A DNA stretch of 64,000 nt. It comes from Symbiodinium natans (Eukaryota > Sar > Dinophyceae > Suessiales > Symbiodiniaceae). How positions within the stretch are numbered: the first letter of the stretch is position 1; each line of letters opens with the position of its first letter. The position numbers were made by a program, and so were the translations under genes. Shown piece by piece: positions 1 to 11,039 of this stretch. The stretch is from NCBI GenBank assembly GCA_905221605.1, contig CAJNDS010000768.1:520359-584358 (forward strand), read 5' to 3'. Below the pieces are notes generated by a model, which was not told where the DNA came from, ran no database searches, and saw only the letters and a list, made by a program, of their open reading frames with translations.

Positions 1-420
1 TTTAAATCCGAAAGGGGTGTTTCGGATTGAAATTATTTAAATTATTTAATTCTGGGCGGGGGGGGCCTGGTCGGGCCTGGCCCCCCCCTTTTCGGATTTA
101 AATTATTTAAATTATTTAATTCCGGGGGGGGGATTAAATAATTTAAATAATTTAAATCCGAACCCCCCCCTTTCAGATTTAAATTATTTAAATTATTTAA
201 ATTATTTAATTCCCCCCTGGAATTAAATAATTTAAATAATCTAAATAATCTAAATAATTTAAATAATTCAAATAATTTAAATAATTTAAATAATTTAAAT
301 CCGAAAAGGGGGGGGGGGGAGCAGCAGGACCAGGTCCCCCCCCCCCCTTCCCAGAATTAAATAATTTAAATAATTTAAATCCGAAACACCCCTTTCGGAA
401 TTAAATTATTTAAATTATTT
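1..420. repeat. AT-rich palindromic array with G/C tracts
   Basis: Short units of the form AAATTATTTAAATTATTTAATTCC and their reverse complements alternate, separated by runs of G or C (for example 307-319). Because the unit is nearly self-complementary, the whole block can fold on itself. No coding frame is seen. Confidence 0.85.
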
Positions 421-826
421 CCTGAGATTTGGGGCCCAGTTTTTGCTCCAAAGAGTCAAATCGCAAGCCCTGGTCCTTAAGATTTTGGGCGCATTTTTTG
501 CTCCAAAGAGTAGCATCGCAAGCCCTGGTCCCTAAGATTTTGGGCCCAGTTTTTGCTCCAAAAGGTCAAATCGCAAGCCCTGGTCCCTGAGATTAATTTT
601 GGGTTCAATTTTTGCTCCAAAGAGTAACATCGCAAGCCCTGGTCCCTAAGATTCTGGGCTCATTTTTTGCGCCAAAGAGTAAAATTCCCTAAGATTTTGG
701 GGTCCATTTTTGCTCCAAAGAGTAACATCGCAAGCCCTGGTCCCTAAGATTTTGGAATCGATTTTTGCTCCAAAGAGTCAGATCGCAAGCCCTGGTCCCC
801 AAAATGTTGGGCTCAATTTTTGCCTT
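421..826. repeat. ~60-bp tandem repeat, about 7 copies
   Basis: Each unit reads roughly 'GATTTTGGGC.CAGTTTTTGCTCC' followed by 'AAAGAGTCAAATCGCAAGCCCTGGTCC'-like sequence; copies differ by substitutions and one is truncated near 685. Non-coding minisatellite. Confidence 0.85.
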
Positions 827-1316
827 TCCCTTCTCTTATTCTGCTTCCTTTGAACTGATAAAACACAAGAAAGGAACTCATATGATAAAGCAGTGGAAGG
901 GAAAGGGGGATGACTCCCTGCGCGTGGACCTTTCCATAATACTCCATCATATTCATCCTCTCGGTCTCATAGTTCTTCCTTTTTGTTTTTCTCATTTCGA
1001 AAAGAAAGAGGGAAGGGAGAAACAAGGGAGAGAGAATAGATAACGAAGAGTGCCATCTTCTCTGCGCCTTGTTTTGTCTCTCCCTCTTCTCTATTCATCT
1101 GTCTTCTATTCTTTTCTTTGCTCTTCCCATTAAATATGCAATCCTTGGTATCTCTCCTCTCTCCTTCTCTCTTCCTGCAACAGATGTCCCTTTGGATCGT
1201 TTTCTGCATCTTCAAGCGAGAAAAAAGGACACCCAAAAGAAAACACTGAGGGTGCCCCCTTTGCGCGTTTGAAGACACAGAAGGCGATTAAAAGGGACGC
1301 CCAGCTGATGCTCATG

Positions 1317-1373
<57 letters not shown>

Positions 1374-3480
1374 CCCTACATATGGGCGATGGAACGGGTG
1401 TCCATTTCAATCGTTTTCTGCATCTTCAAGAGAAAAACGGACACCCCACAAGAAGGAAAAGTAACATAAGAGATAGGGAGGGAAATTGACCCTTTCCTCT
1501 CTTCTTATCTGCCATTTTTCTTATTCGCTTCAAAAAAGCAACATAAGGGAAAGGGGATTTCCTGAAGAGGAGAGAGGGGACCTATCTGTGAAAAGCAAGA
1601 ATGGTTTTTTCTAGTTCGAAAGGGAATAGGGAGAGACAAGGGAGAGATGATATGTACAGCTTTGCGCCATATTTTGTGATTCCGTCTCCTTGCTTCCTGT
1701 CTCTTCTATTCCTTGCAGCACGCTTCGAGAAACATAGCATCCTTGTTATCTTTCCTCTCTCACTTCCCTTTCCCTTCTCTTCTTCTGCTTCCTTTGAACT
1801 GATAAAACACAAGAAAGGAACTCATATGATAAAGCAGTGGAAAGGTAAGCAGAGGGTGACGCCCTGCGCGTGGACCTTACCATAATGCTCCATCATATTC
1901 CTCCTCTCGGCCTATCTCTTCTGTTCCTTTCCTTACTCTTCTCCTTCTCATAGTTCTTCCTTTTTGTTTTTCTCATGTCGAAAAGAAAGAGGGAAGGGAG
2001 AAACAAGGGAGAGAGAACAGATAAAGAAGAGTGCCATCTTCTCTGCGCCTTGTTTTGTCTCTCCCTCTTCTCTATTCATCTGTCTTCTATTCTTTTCTTT
2101 GCTCTTCCCATTAAATATGCAATCCTTGGTATCTCTCCTCTCTCCTTCTCTCTTCCTGCAACAGATGTCCCTTTGGGTCGTTTTCTGCATCTTCAAGCGA
2201 AAAAAGGACACAGAATGCGATTAAAAGGGACGCCCATGTTGGATTGGCAGCAAGCCCAGCTGATGCTCATGATTCTCTCTCTTTCCCTACATATGGGCGA
2301 TGGAACGGGTGTCCTTTTCAATCGCTTTCTGCATCTTCAAGAGAAAAAGGGACACCCCACAAGAAGGAAAAGTAACATAAGAGATAGGGAGGGAAATCGA
2401 AGAACTCCTCATTTTACTTAGTCATTCCCTTTCCTCTCTTCTTATCTGCCCATTTTCTGTGCGCCTTGTTTTGTCTCTCCCTCTTCTCCCTCCATCTCTC
2501 TTCTAGTCTTTCTTTGCTCTTCCCATTGAAATGCAACCCTTTCTTTTTATCTCTCCTCTCTTCTTCTCTCTCCCTCCTCTTCTCCTGTTCCCCTCTAAAC
2601 GACAAAAACGCAAGAAAGGAAGAATAAGAGGGGAATGGAGGCCCTGTTCCTTTCTTCTCCTCTTTCAATGGATGGGGGAAGTTGGCGGAGTTGGCTCCTT
2701 GCCCGTACACCCTCCCCATGCTTCAGCAAACCCCTCGTCTCGCCCTATCGCCTCTGTTCTTTTCCTTGTGCCCAAACGGAAAACGAAAACGGGTTCCTTT
2801 ATATGTTCATTGTCCTTCCTTTGGTTTTTTATTTCACAGGGAGAAGAACCAGAGAAGAGAAAGATAAGAACGAGAGGTGAGATGAAAACGGCACCATCTT
2901 CTCTTTGCCCTTTTTTTGCACCTCCCTCTCCTGTCTTCATTTCTCTTCCACTCTTTTTTCCATTGCTCTTCCCATAATATTGCATTCCTTTTGATAACTC
3001 ACAGGAAATTAAAATGGCCTCCTTGTTGTCTCTCCTCTCTCACTTCCCTTTCCCTTCTCTCCTTCTGTTTCCTTTTAACTTTAGCTGATAAAACACAAGA
3101 AAGGAGCTTGTAACATCAAGCAGTGGAAGGGTAAGCAGAAGGTGACTCCTTGTGCGTGGACCTTTGCCGTACTTCATCATACCCCTCTTTTCGGCCTATC
3201 TCTTCGGCTCTTTTCCTAACCCTTCTTCTTTTCATCTTTCTTTTTGTTTTTCTCATTTCGAAAAGACAGAGGGAACGGAGAGATAAGAGAGACAGGATAG
3301 ATAAAGCAGAGTACCATCTTCTTTGCGCCTTGTTTTGTCTCTCCCTCTCCTTTATTCATCTCTCTTCTATTCTTTTCTTGGCTCTTCCCATGAAAATTGT
3401 GTTCCTCTTATCTCTCCCTCCTTCTATCCCTTCTCTTCTCCTGTTCACGAGAGCCTTCGACTTTAGGGTTGAGGAGAAAA
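820..3480. repeat. Degenerate long tandem repeat, polypyrimidine-rich
   Basis: The landmark 'CTTTGAACTGATAAAACACA' recurs near 848 and 1792, with a diverged form near 3074. A second landmark, an AAAGAGGGAAGGGAGAAAC-type purine block, recurs near 1004 and 1985 with a weaker match near 3260. The period is therefore about 950-1,270 bp with three diverged copies. Many overlapping ORFs in both strands are by-products of the strand bias and lack conserved frame between copies, so no gene is called. Confidence 0.75.
1321..1370. repeat. (TC)25 microsatellite
   Basis: Uninterrupted TC dinucleotides inside the polypyrimidine repeat. The corresponding position of the second long-repeat copy (about 2275) has only a few TC units, so this is a local expansion. 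Confidence 0.95.
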
Positions 3481-3539
3481 AGAGAAGAGAAAAGAGGAAC
3501 TACCTGGTTCTTGTTCCTGAGGCCACCATAGTACGACTG

Positions 3540-4300
3540 ACGTGACAGCAGCGTACCCTCGTGGAAACGTGTATGGCTATAAGAAAACCCGAGTCCCAGC
3601 TTCCAAATAGACCCTATTTAAGCCACCCACGGGGGGGGGGGGGGGGGGCTGGTGCCCCTGGCGAAGATGCCCAAAACATTGGCTCTTACGACAGTTTATA
3701 CATATTCTGGAACAAGGCATGCGGTCACAAGCGCTCACGCCTTTGGCGAAGATGCCAAAAACAGTGGTATTTGCGCATTTTCGCCTCTCTGTACACCTTT
3801 TTGCCTTCTGTACAACATAAGCACAGGAACGATGTGCGCAGTGTTTTCGCCCGAAAGAAGCGTTCAAAAAACAATCACTTTGAAACTCGCGCTGCGCAAG
3901 TGTCGAAAACATCGCTGCGCGCAGTGTTTTTGCACATGCGATTACGAAAGCCTGGTGGCTGTGGTGATTCTGAGCATAGACAAGACACGTCCAGCGAATG
4001 CGACGTGCACAAACCTCAAGTTTTCCACGGTGTCCAGCATCCAACTCCAACATGACATGCGCAAAACATGGGGGACGGCAACCAGTGGCGTTACCTTTAG
4101 GGCTTCGACTCTCACACTCGCGCAAGGCAGGCAAGGCAATGGAAGGTCTCGGACCTTCCAGCACTTGCTTGCCAGCCAATCTAGCATTACTGCACAGCGA
4201 AGGCAACCTTCAGACACGACCAACCATTGGCTCAACAAACACAGTCTCAAGGCCTCTCTTGAGGTACATAGCCTAGCTTCGACTCTTTTCCCTCTGTGAA
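3540..4300. other. Overlapping ORFs on both strands, no gene called
   Basis: ORFs of about 210 codons run on each strand (3577-4206 minus, 3652-4299 plus), but they mirror one another. The stretch contains internal direct repeats: GCGAAGATGCC.AAAACA near 3660 and 3743, and GCGCAGTGTTTT near 3836 and 3917. A G-tract lies at 3632-3648. Repetition with neither frame showing a recognisable domain argues for non-coding repeat DNA. Confidence 0.4.
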
Positions 4301-4798
4301 ACAACCGAGCCATGTATATTCCTGAACTCACCCGTCTCTTAGGCCTGCTCCGAATCTTCGACAGTCCGAAACTCCTAAGACCACCAACCTAGTTTCGGGC
4401 CCGTCGAAGTGCATCCATTCGGTATATGCTTACCACACAACCCATGTTGTGGCCAAACAGTGTACTACTGTCCTGGTGATCAGGCGTGTCGTACAAGCTA
4501 CTCCTAAACCCGAAACCTTTTTTTTGCCTCGGGGAGCTGACGCCCGAAACCCTAGACCCTGAATAATCCCTAAACCGGCCCACCGCCCACGGCAGGGCTT
4601 CGCAAGCAAGCCGCCCACTAGCGCCTTGCTTCTTTTTTGAAATCAACCCAACCACAAGGCCCCTGACATAAATCAAAGAAACGATCAGGGCCTCTCAGCC
4701 CCCAAAACCTAACCCTAAACTCCAGACCCTCAACCCTACGCTGCCCTACATCATCCTTCGAGTGCTTTTTTTTTTTTGGGCGGGGCGGGTGGTTCTAC

Positions 4799-5064
4799 AA
4801 ACCCTAAACCCTAACCTTGAGCCCTAAACCCTAAACCCTCAACCCTAACCCCTAAATCCTAAACCCAAAAAACCTGAAGCCCGGGGCCATGCAGGGGCTC
4901 CTACGGCGCCCTCTTCGTGGTGCCGACGGTCTGCACTCCTCCGTTCGCGAGCTCTTTTATATATGGTTTGGGTTTAGGGTTTCGGGTTTCGGGTTTAGGG
5001 TTTGGGGTTTAGGGTTTAGGGTTTGGGGTTTGGGGTTTGGGGCTCAGGGTCTAGGGTTTATGGT
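4799..5064. repeat. Interstitial telomeric repeats, both orientations
   Basis: Degenerate CCCTAAA units (4799-4868) are followed after about 100 bp by TTTAGGG/TTTGGGG units (4966-5064), giving an inverted pair. The variants (CCCTCAA, TTTGGGG, TTTCGGG) indicate decay. No gene is visible in between. Confidence 0.85.
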
Positions 5065-5070
5065 TTTAGG

Positions 5071-5167
5071 TTGGGATGTTCCCCCTTATACTAACAATCC
5101 TTAATTGGGACTATAGTACTCCCAATTCTCATCCCCATTAAGGACTGTTAGTATAAGGAACATCCCA
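5071..5167. mobile_element. MITE-like palindromic element, family A copy 1
   Basis: The ends are TTGGGATGTTCCCCCTTATA and its reverse complement. The inverted arms continue through CTAACAATCCTTAAT. About 97 bp, no coding capacity. The same termini occur at 7085-7190 and 60195-60298. Confidence 0.85.
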
Positions 5168-5185
5168 CTATAAGATCATCTAGTA

Positions 5186-5328
5186 CTTTGAGGACCACAT
5201 TATCCCTAAAATTCAGTTTTTTTGCCACCCAACCCCCTAAACGGGTTTATGGTTCATATACATTAATATGCCTTGCAGTCGTATAGGGTGTATGACCCCA
5301 AATTTTGGGGTTCATGTGGTCCCCAAGG
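5186..5328. mobile_element. MITE-like palindromic element, family D copy 1
   Basis: The left arm CTTTGAGGACCACAT pairs with the right arm ATGTGGTCCCCAAGG. The inner arms carry a CCCTAAAATT / AATTTTGGGG match. Non-coding. It lies 18 bp from the family A copy. Confidence 0.75.
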
Positions 5329-5482
5329 TATAATACAACACAATATGATAAGAAGCCTGCAAGGGGTTGAGATTCAGTTCGCAAGGCTTGGGCAAAATAG
5401 CACAACAACCTTTGAGCGGTAGGGCTGCGTAGGCTCAGGGCCTCATTCTTTCGCCATGGCCCCTACCGAAATCCTCCGCTTT

Positions 5483-5598
5483 AACTTGGAGGTTCATGGG
5501 TAGTTAGAAGAAGGGTTAGAAGTATGGTACTTATACTTCTAACCCCACTTAGGGTACTTACAACCCTGCTTATAAGTACCTCTGTGAACCTCCAAGTA
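5483..5598. mobile_element. MITE-like palindromic element, family C copy 1
   Basis: The left end AACTTGGAGGTTCATGGGTA pairs with the right end GTGAACCTCCAAGTA. The interior has the family hallmark of alternating AGGGTTAGAAGTA / TACTTATAACCC segments. It abuts the following family D element with no gap. Confidence 0.85.
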
Positions 5599-5599
5599 A

Positions 5600-5708
5600 C
5601 CTTGGGGACCAAATGAACCCTTAAAATTGGGGTCATATACCCTCTACTACTATGATCCCTATGAACCCTATAGCCCTAAACCCTTTCAGGTTCATGTGGT
5701 CCCCAACC
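5600..5708. mobile_element. MITE-like palindromic element, family D copy 2
   Basis: Termini CCTTGGGGACCAAATGAACC and GGTTCATGTGGTCCCCAA. A CCCTAAA fragment lies inside. It is adjacent to the preceding family C copy, so one element probably inserted beside or at the end of the other. Confidence 0.8.
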
Positions 5709-6008
5709 TACCTCCAGGCATATTGAGGAACACCCTGACCCTAAACCCTAAACCCTAAACGCATGGAGACGAATCGCCTTTCGGTGAGGCTTCCTGCCGG
5801 AGGAGCCTTCTTGCCTCAGCACAAGTCGTATATCCACACTGAACTCAGACCTAGAAGCAGCACTGCACCACACGAACAGCTAAACCCTAAACCCTGAACC
5901 CTAAACCCGTCCGGCCTAGACAGCCTCTGTCTTGAGCCGAGGGAGCCCCAAACCCCGAAGGCCACAACAAAGCCCCTCAAGCGCGGCAACTCATGGGGCT
6001 TGCACATG

Positions 6009-6167
6009 CTTGGGAGGTTCGGGGTACTTTTCAACCCAATACTACACGTTTAAGGTTTAGGTCTAGGGTATAACCCAATAATCACCATAGTAGGGCACAA
6101 AAGGGGCTTATAAGTGGGTTATAAGTACAGGTATAGTTGGCTAATAAGTACCATGAACCTCCAAGTA
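6009..6167. mobile_element. MITE-like element, family C, decayed
   Basis: The left end CTTGGGAGGTTC and right end CATGAACCTCCAAGTA are both present, with TTATAAGTGGGTTATAAGTA typical of the family inside. Just beyond it (6172-6205) is a one-sided relic of family A (TTTTCCCCCGTATGCTGACAGT). Confidence 0.65.
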
Positions 6168-6243
6168 CACTGGGATTTTCCCCCGTATGCTGACAGTCTC
6201 TACGAATGAAAGTTCAGGGTTTTTAGGGTTCAGGGTTTTGGGT

Positions 6244-6356
6244 CCTTGGAGACCAAATGAACCCTAAAAGGGCTTCTTGTCCATACACGTTACTAACGGT
6301 ATTGTAGTAGTAGAAGGTATATGACTCCAATTTTTGGGTTCATTTGGTCTCCAAGG
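6244..6356. mobile_element. MITE-like palindromic element, family D copy 3
   Basis: The left arm CCTTGGAGACCAAATGAACC and right arm GGTTCATTTGGTCTCCAAGG are complementary over 20 bp without mismatch, suggesting a recent insertion. Confidence 0.9.
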
Positions 6357-6426
6357 ATTGATACAGTAAAATCAGCTGAAACGGATGCCGTGACTGATCC
6401 TGACTGGTGGCAAGAACGGGCAACTT

Positions 6427-6541
6427 GTTTGGGGAGCAAATGAACCCGAAAACTCGCGTCACATACCAGTATACTATTGCTGCCATGATCCCAAGTACTT
6501 CATGTATATGAACTCTTTGAGGGTTCATTTGGTCCCCAAGG
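6427..6541. mobile_element. MITE-like palindromic element, family D copy 4
   Basis: The left arm TTGGGGAGCAAATGAACCC and right arm GGGTTCATTTGGTCCCCAA differ by one base. The interior shares TCACATACC.TATACTA with other family D copies. Confidence 0.85.
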
Positions 6542-6858
6542 TTTTTGTTGACTGATTTAACTTCGTGGGGCCCGCGAACCTCGGATTCGAAAGGCACAGG
6601 GTGGAGTTTTCTTAATTATGGTCCTTCTTCAGTATAGTCTTGCCTGAGGTTCCTTGTAAGGAGGCCCCTACAAGGCACCCTTGTATTTTGGAGTACGGCC
6701 CAAGGACCCGTGCCCTGCACGCCAGCTGCACCGAGGCCGCGTGCGGGTGGCGCCTGCACTAGCCCCTTAACCAAGAACCCTACAAACCCAAGCCTCAAAG
6801 CCATCAAACTTGAAGTGTGACCACGACAAGTAGCTGGCAGTGAAGAACTCTACAGTCA

Positions 6859-7318
6859 ATGGACTCAATGTCAGCGAGACCCTACTACGCAACGTACAGC
6901 AAAGGCCCCAAGAGAAACACGGTGCCTTCCAACAGCAAAAACGCGGTACCCGTTGATGTCTGCTACGATGAGACGTCCACCATCCGATTTTGTTTCACGG
7001 AGTGTTGCAAGAACTGTATAGGCAATGTGTCACTACGTCTGCTTGATCTGAGTCTGGGCATGCCACAAAGGAAATTCGATTTGCTTGGGATGTTCCCCCT
7101 TATACTTGCAGTCCTTAATAGGGATTGGAATAGAGGGTACTACAATCCCTATTAAACCTGTTAGGAGTAGTATAAGGGGGAACATCCCAATCTTCTCCAA
7201 AGAAACTCTGCAGCCGGTTGTGGCAAACAAAGCTCCGGGCGCCACTGGTTGTTACAGCGTTCCATCGCAGACCCAAACCCCCTCCTGCAAGGCACTAAGC
7301 CAACCCTGCACGCGCTAG
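6859..7318 (+). CDS. Candidate small gene interrupted by a family A element
   Basis: An ATG at 6859 opens a frame of about 76 codons rich in charged and polar residues that runs into a family A element at 7085. Just beyond the element, a second open stretch begins after CCAAAG or CTGCAG (acceptor-like, 7201-7213) and ends at a stop at 7316-7318. An alternative phase remains open to about 7326. I infer that the element acts as an intron, but the donor (GATGTTCC or GTTCCC at its edge) cannot be fixed and the downstream frame is ambiguous. No domain is recognised. Confidence 0.35.
7085..7190. mobile_element. MITE-like palindromic element, family A copy 2
   Basis: Termini TTGGGATGTTCCCCCTTATA and TATAAGGGGGAACATCCCAA are perfectly complementary. 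The arms continue as CAGTCCTTAATAGGGATT-like sequence. At 106 bp it cuts an open frame. Confidence 0.9.
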
Positions 7319-7430
7319 GAAAGCGGTGACGTACTGCGGTTTTCTGCGGCGCAAAAACAACCATGCTCTGCCCATTTATGTGTGCTGGCTGCTGCCTGGA
7401 GCCCAGGAGAAGCCAAAGTAGTCCAGGAAG

Positions 7431-7790
7431 CTAAGCCGACCCAACTTTGTGTTTGGGAAACGTCTCGGTTTGTTGCGGCGAACGATATGGCAGCTTGTCC
7501 TGAGTGGGGGCTTTGACGGCTTGCCAAAGCTGCAAGCAGGCCTGCTGGTTAAGAGCATTGAGGTTGCTGAACTCCGCAATGATTGCACCCTCCATGGCGA
7601 GGTGTCCGAAAGGATCGCAAAAAGACAAATGCACAAGGCCTTCTTGGCATGCAATGCTTGCAAAGCAGGCTAGTTGCTTTGTGGCTGACTGGGCCTTCAT
7701 AGGGTCTTTGTCTCTTCCAACCCAACTCCTGCCGACTCCTGACTGGCAAGCCAAAATAGGCAGCGAACGCAGGGCAAAGCTTCCTTGCAT
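7431..7790 (-). CDS. Hypothetical ORF, 119 aa
   Basis: A complete ATG-to-TAG frame. The composition is protein-like, with a middle segment of Ala, Leu, Asn and Gln and a basic, polar C-terminus. The opposite-strand frames are shorter and more biased. No domain recognised. A short palindrome (GGTCCCT ... AGGGACC, about 7812-7854) lies just upstream, where another small element or promoter hairpin could sit. Coding status is inferred from length and composition only. Confidence 0.35.
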   Translation of the reverse strand: MQGSFALRSLPILACQSGVGRSWVGRDKDPMKAQSATKQLACFASIACQEGLVHLSFCDPFGHLAMEGAIIAEFSNLNALNQQACLQLWQAVKAPTQDKLPYRSPQQTETFPKHKVGSA

Positions 7791-8036
7791 GGTATCTTAG
7801 GGTAGTTGCATGGTCCCTTATGATGGGCCCATGATTTGGGACCCCTTGAGGGACCATATTCCGCATGCAAAGTCGAAGTGGGATGGTAGCTGTTGTAGTT
7901 TGCGTGTCCCTTGCAAAATTTATCCTTTTCCTCTGCCTTGTCGTCGAGTCGTAGGGAACACTACCAAAGCATTATCGTTAACTGGTACTCCCTTGTCCGA
8001 TGCAACGCCTTATGCTACGGGGCACGACGAACCTCA

Positions 8037-8083
8037 CCCTAAACCCTTAACCCTAAACCCTAAACCCTAAACCCTAAACCCTC
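8037..8083. repeat. Interstitial telomeric repeat (CCCTAAA)n
   Basis: About six CCCTAAA units, the first imperfect (CCCTTAA). 8090-8640 holds only weak, mutually overlapping ORFs and no supported gene. Confidence 0.9.
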
Positions 8084-8639
8084 CTAAGTGCACTAGATTC
8101 ACTAGATTGTGCGAAACATTCTGCACCTAAGAACGTACGACACAATCTCAACAGGGTGAGGACTTCAGCTTGCTCCCGAGTGTTAGGTTTCGAGCCTCTT
8201 TTCGTCTTCTTCACGCGGCAAGACTGCAGTATGCATCAGTGCGTTTTGCGTAAAACAGCCCTCCCGTTCCTGGAGAAACACGGGCGCAGTGAACATCTGC
8301 AAGTGCACTTACTGTATCCGCAATGTGCCCCGACCTGCGTGAAGACTCATTCGCCCGTCTGCAGGCTCCAGACGTTGAGACGGAATGGACCTGATGCAGA
8401 GGCGTCACGTCACCCTAGAAAGCATAGGAGGGCTGGAGGGCTGTTGCCATCATGCTGGGGAACAGAAAGTGGGCCATAGCAGCTTTGCTATACCATGGTG
8501 CAGTGAAGTTTGCGGGCTTTTGGGGGAGTCATCTGGGTGTGACTAACACACATATAGAATCCCAATTCCAAGCTGGCTGCAAAATCAACACAAAGGGCCA
8601 GCTGAAGCGTATGCGCAGCCCTTCCAGACCTAACCATCA

Positions 8640-8890
8640 CGCCATCTCTTCACTTCGTGTTTGTGCCGTTTGTTCGCATCGTGTCCTCGCGTTGCGCCTC
8701 CCTAGATTCATGCCGTGTTTGTGTCGCTTCGTTGCGTTGCATCTTCGTGTCGCGCCTTGGTGTCATGTGTTGCCTCGAATCGGGCTATCGCGTGCCCTTG
8801 CATTGTGCTTTCGTGTCGCATCTTGATGTCGAATCTTCGACTCGCGTCTTGCCTTCGTGTCGTGGCTTCTTCGTGTCCACATTCGGGTTC
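8640..8890. repeat. Degenerate short tandem repeat (TCGTGTCGC-like)
   Basis: Imperfect units built on TTCGTGTCGCATCTTG / TGTCGCTTCGTTGCG follow each other. ORFs of about 70-190 codons crossing it (such as 8657-9229) are repeat-derived. Confidence 0.6.
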
Positions 8891-9056
8891 GAGACACTTG
8901 CCGTGGCACAGTTCGTCTTGCAAGCACTTACCGTAAGCCTATTACGAAAGACTTTAAAAGTCCCTCAATCAAGCCATTCAAGCCTATGCATCTCGGCAAG
9001 CCCCTTGATGCCCTCACCGGGATGCTGTGAAGCCATGTGGCTACTTCGAGGCAGCC

Positions 9057-9195
9057 CCGTCACTTGTGCCCACGCGATCGCGGTCACTTGTGCCCACGCG
9101 GTTTCGGGTCACTTGCGCCCACGTACCCCGTCACTTGTGCCCACGTACCCCGTCACTTGTGCCCACGTACCCCGTCACTTGTGCCCACGTTTCTG
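9057..9195 (+). repeat. Tandem 23-bp repeat with CACTTGTGCCCACG core
   Basis: Six units of CCCGTCACTTGTGCCCACGT. The first three are more divergent and the last three nearly identical. The reverse-complement core (GGGCACAAGTGAC) recurs at 10585-10735. Confidence 0.9.
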
Positions 9196-10065
9196 GGGGG
9201 GTGGGGGGGTGGGGAGGGGGGGGGGATAAGAATAAGCTTGTTTGAGGCGGTCAACACAACCACATCCAGTCAACCACATCCAGTCCCAACGGGTGAGGAG
9301 GAGGGGGGGGGAGGGGAGGGGGGGGACAAGAATAACATCCAGTCACCCGCCCTGCAACGGGCGGGGGGGAGGGGAGGGGGGGGGGATAAGAATAAGCTTG
9401 TTTGACGCCGGTCACCCGCCCTGGGGGGGGCAACACAACCACATCCAGTCAACCACATCCAGTCCCAACGGGTGAGGAGGGGGGAGGGGGGGGGAGGGGG
9501 GGGGGGGGGGGGGGGGGGGGATAAGAATAACCTTGTTTCATGCCACACACCACACCCAGTCACCCGCCCTGGAAACGGGTGAGGGGAGGGACCACATCCA
9601 GTCAACCACATCCAGTCCTAACGGGTGAGGGAGGGGGGAGGGGGGTGGAGGGGGGGGACAAGAAAAAGCTTGTTTGACGCGCTCAACACAACCGCATCCA
9701 GTCACCCGCCCTGCAACGGGGGGAGGGGGGGGGGGGAAGGGGGGGGGATAAGAATAAGCTTGTTTGACGCCACACACCACACCCAGTCACCCGCCCTGGA
9801 AACGGGTGAGGGGAGGGGGGAGGGGGGGCAACACAACCACATCCAGTCAACCACATCCAGTCCTAACGGGTGAGGGAGGGGGGAGGGGGGTGGAGGGGGG
9901 GGACAAGAATAAGCTTGTTTGACGCGCTCAACACAACCGCATCCAGTCACCCGCCCTGCAACGGGGGGAGGGGGAAGGGGGGGGGGATAAGAATAAGCTT
10001 GTTTGACGCCACACACCACACCCAGTCACCCGCCCTGGAAACGGGTGAGGGGATGGGGGGGGGTT
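9196..10065. repeat. G-rich minisatellite with higher-order units
   Basis: The building blocks are GATAAGAATAAGCTTGTTTG, a CACCCGCCCTG.AACGGG block, CCACATCCAGTCAACCACAT and long G/A-G tracts. They repeat as units of roughly 190-260 bp; two longer units near 9600-9830 and 9830-10055 are almost identical. Frames crossing it are low-complexity Gly, Arg and Pro and are not called. Confidence 0.9.
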
Positions 10066-10470
10066 TCGAGGGGCAAAAACGACTGTTGTTGACCAACGCG
10101 CCCTGCACGGTCAGCCGCAGGGGGAGCCCTGCACGGTCAGCCGCAGTGCTTGGGAGGGGGTGGAGGGGGAAGGGGGCGAGGGGGGGCTTGGGCGGGCTGG
10201 GCGTCTACAGACATCTGACCCAAGGGGAGCCTTCCACGCAAGGCCTCAGGTCAGTTGTTTCTGGGTCCAGGGTTCGGGTTTGGAGGGGTAAACAAACGAC
10301 TGTTGTTGCCCGATGCGCCCTGCACGGTCAGCCGGAGTGCTTGGGAGGGGGTGGAGGGGGAAGGGGGAAGGGGGGGGCTGGGTGTTTACAGGCATCTGAC
10401 CCGAGGGAAGCTTTCCACACAAGGCATCGGGTCAGTTCCTTCTGGGAAACGGGCAACCTGAGAAAACTGC
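10066..10470 (+). repeat. ~220-bp direct duplication
   Basis: A block beginning ACGACTGTTGTTG and containing GCCCTGCACGGTCAGCCG, a G-rich tract, and ACATCTGACCCAAGGGGAGC / ACATCTGACCCGAGGGAAGC occurs near 10080 and again near 10300. It lies between the minisatellite and the inverted GGGCACAAGTGAC repeats. Confidence 0.85.
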
Positions 10471-10584
10471 GTCCACTTGAATGGGGTGACAGGTGGCAGG
10501 GGCAGAGAGCCTGCCGGATGTGGCAGGGACGCGACTTTTCAACCGACAAACACCTCATCCTGTGGCCCTGCCATATTTTAAGAC

Positions 10585-10735
10585 CGAAAGGTGGGCACAA
10601 GTGACAGGTCTGCGTTTTGGCGGGAGGTGGCCCAAGGTGCGGCCCTGCTGTGATTTGAGGCACGTACGCGGGCACAAGTGACCCGCGTAAGGCGGGCACA
10701 ACTGACCAGCCTAAAGCGGGCACAAGCGACCGGTC
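10585..10735 (-). repeat. GGGCACAAGTGACC repeats, inverted relative to 9057-9195
   Basis: Four degenerate units (GGGCACAAGTGAC, GGGCACAAGTGACCC, GGGCACAACTGACC, GGGCACAAGCGACC), each the reverse complement of the 9.1-kb repeat core. They close an inverted arrangement around the minisatellite. Confidence 0.85.
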
Positions 10736-11039
10736 TGCCGAGACTACTTCGATGGCACCGGCACAAGCTTCAAGCTTTTCATTGGATCCAAAGCGCGTGA
10801 ACTCAAAAGCCGTCTTTTTGCAGTGCGATTCTGCGAGTGACCCGAAAACAGAACACCCCATGCTCAATCGGCTCAATCATACTGGCTGACGCTGCATGCG
10901 CGCACACACACACACACGCACTCGTTAATGACAACAACATCAAAAGGTCACTTGCGTCACAGCTGCATGAATTGAAACACACGTAAACACGTTGGGCATC
11001 CGGAAGACATCAGAAGATATTGGCCCCCGGGAAAAAGCA

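Noticed and set aside
1975-2977. 148-codon ORFs in the polypyrimidine region, possible small gene family
   Set aside because: The frame is not conserved between the long-repeat copies and composition follows the strand bias.
4799-5064. True chromosome end
   Set aside because: The tracts are short, degenerate, in both orientations and embedded in the middle of other sequence.
9037-10604. ORFs up to 244 codons in the minisatellite
   Set aside because: Gly/Arg/Pro repeats of the tandem units with no domain.
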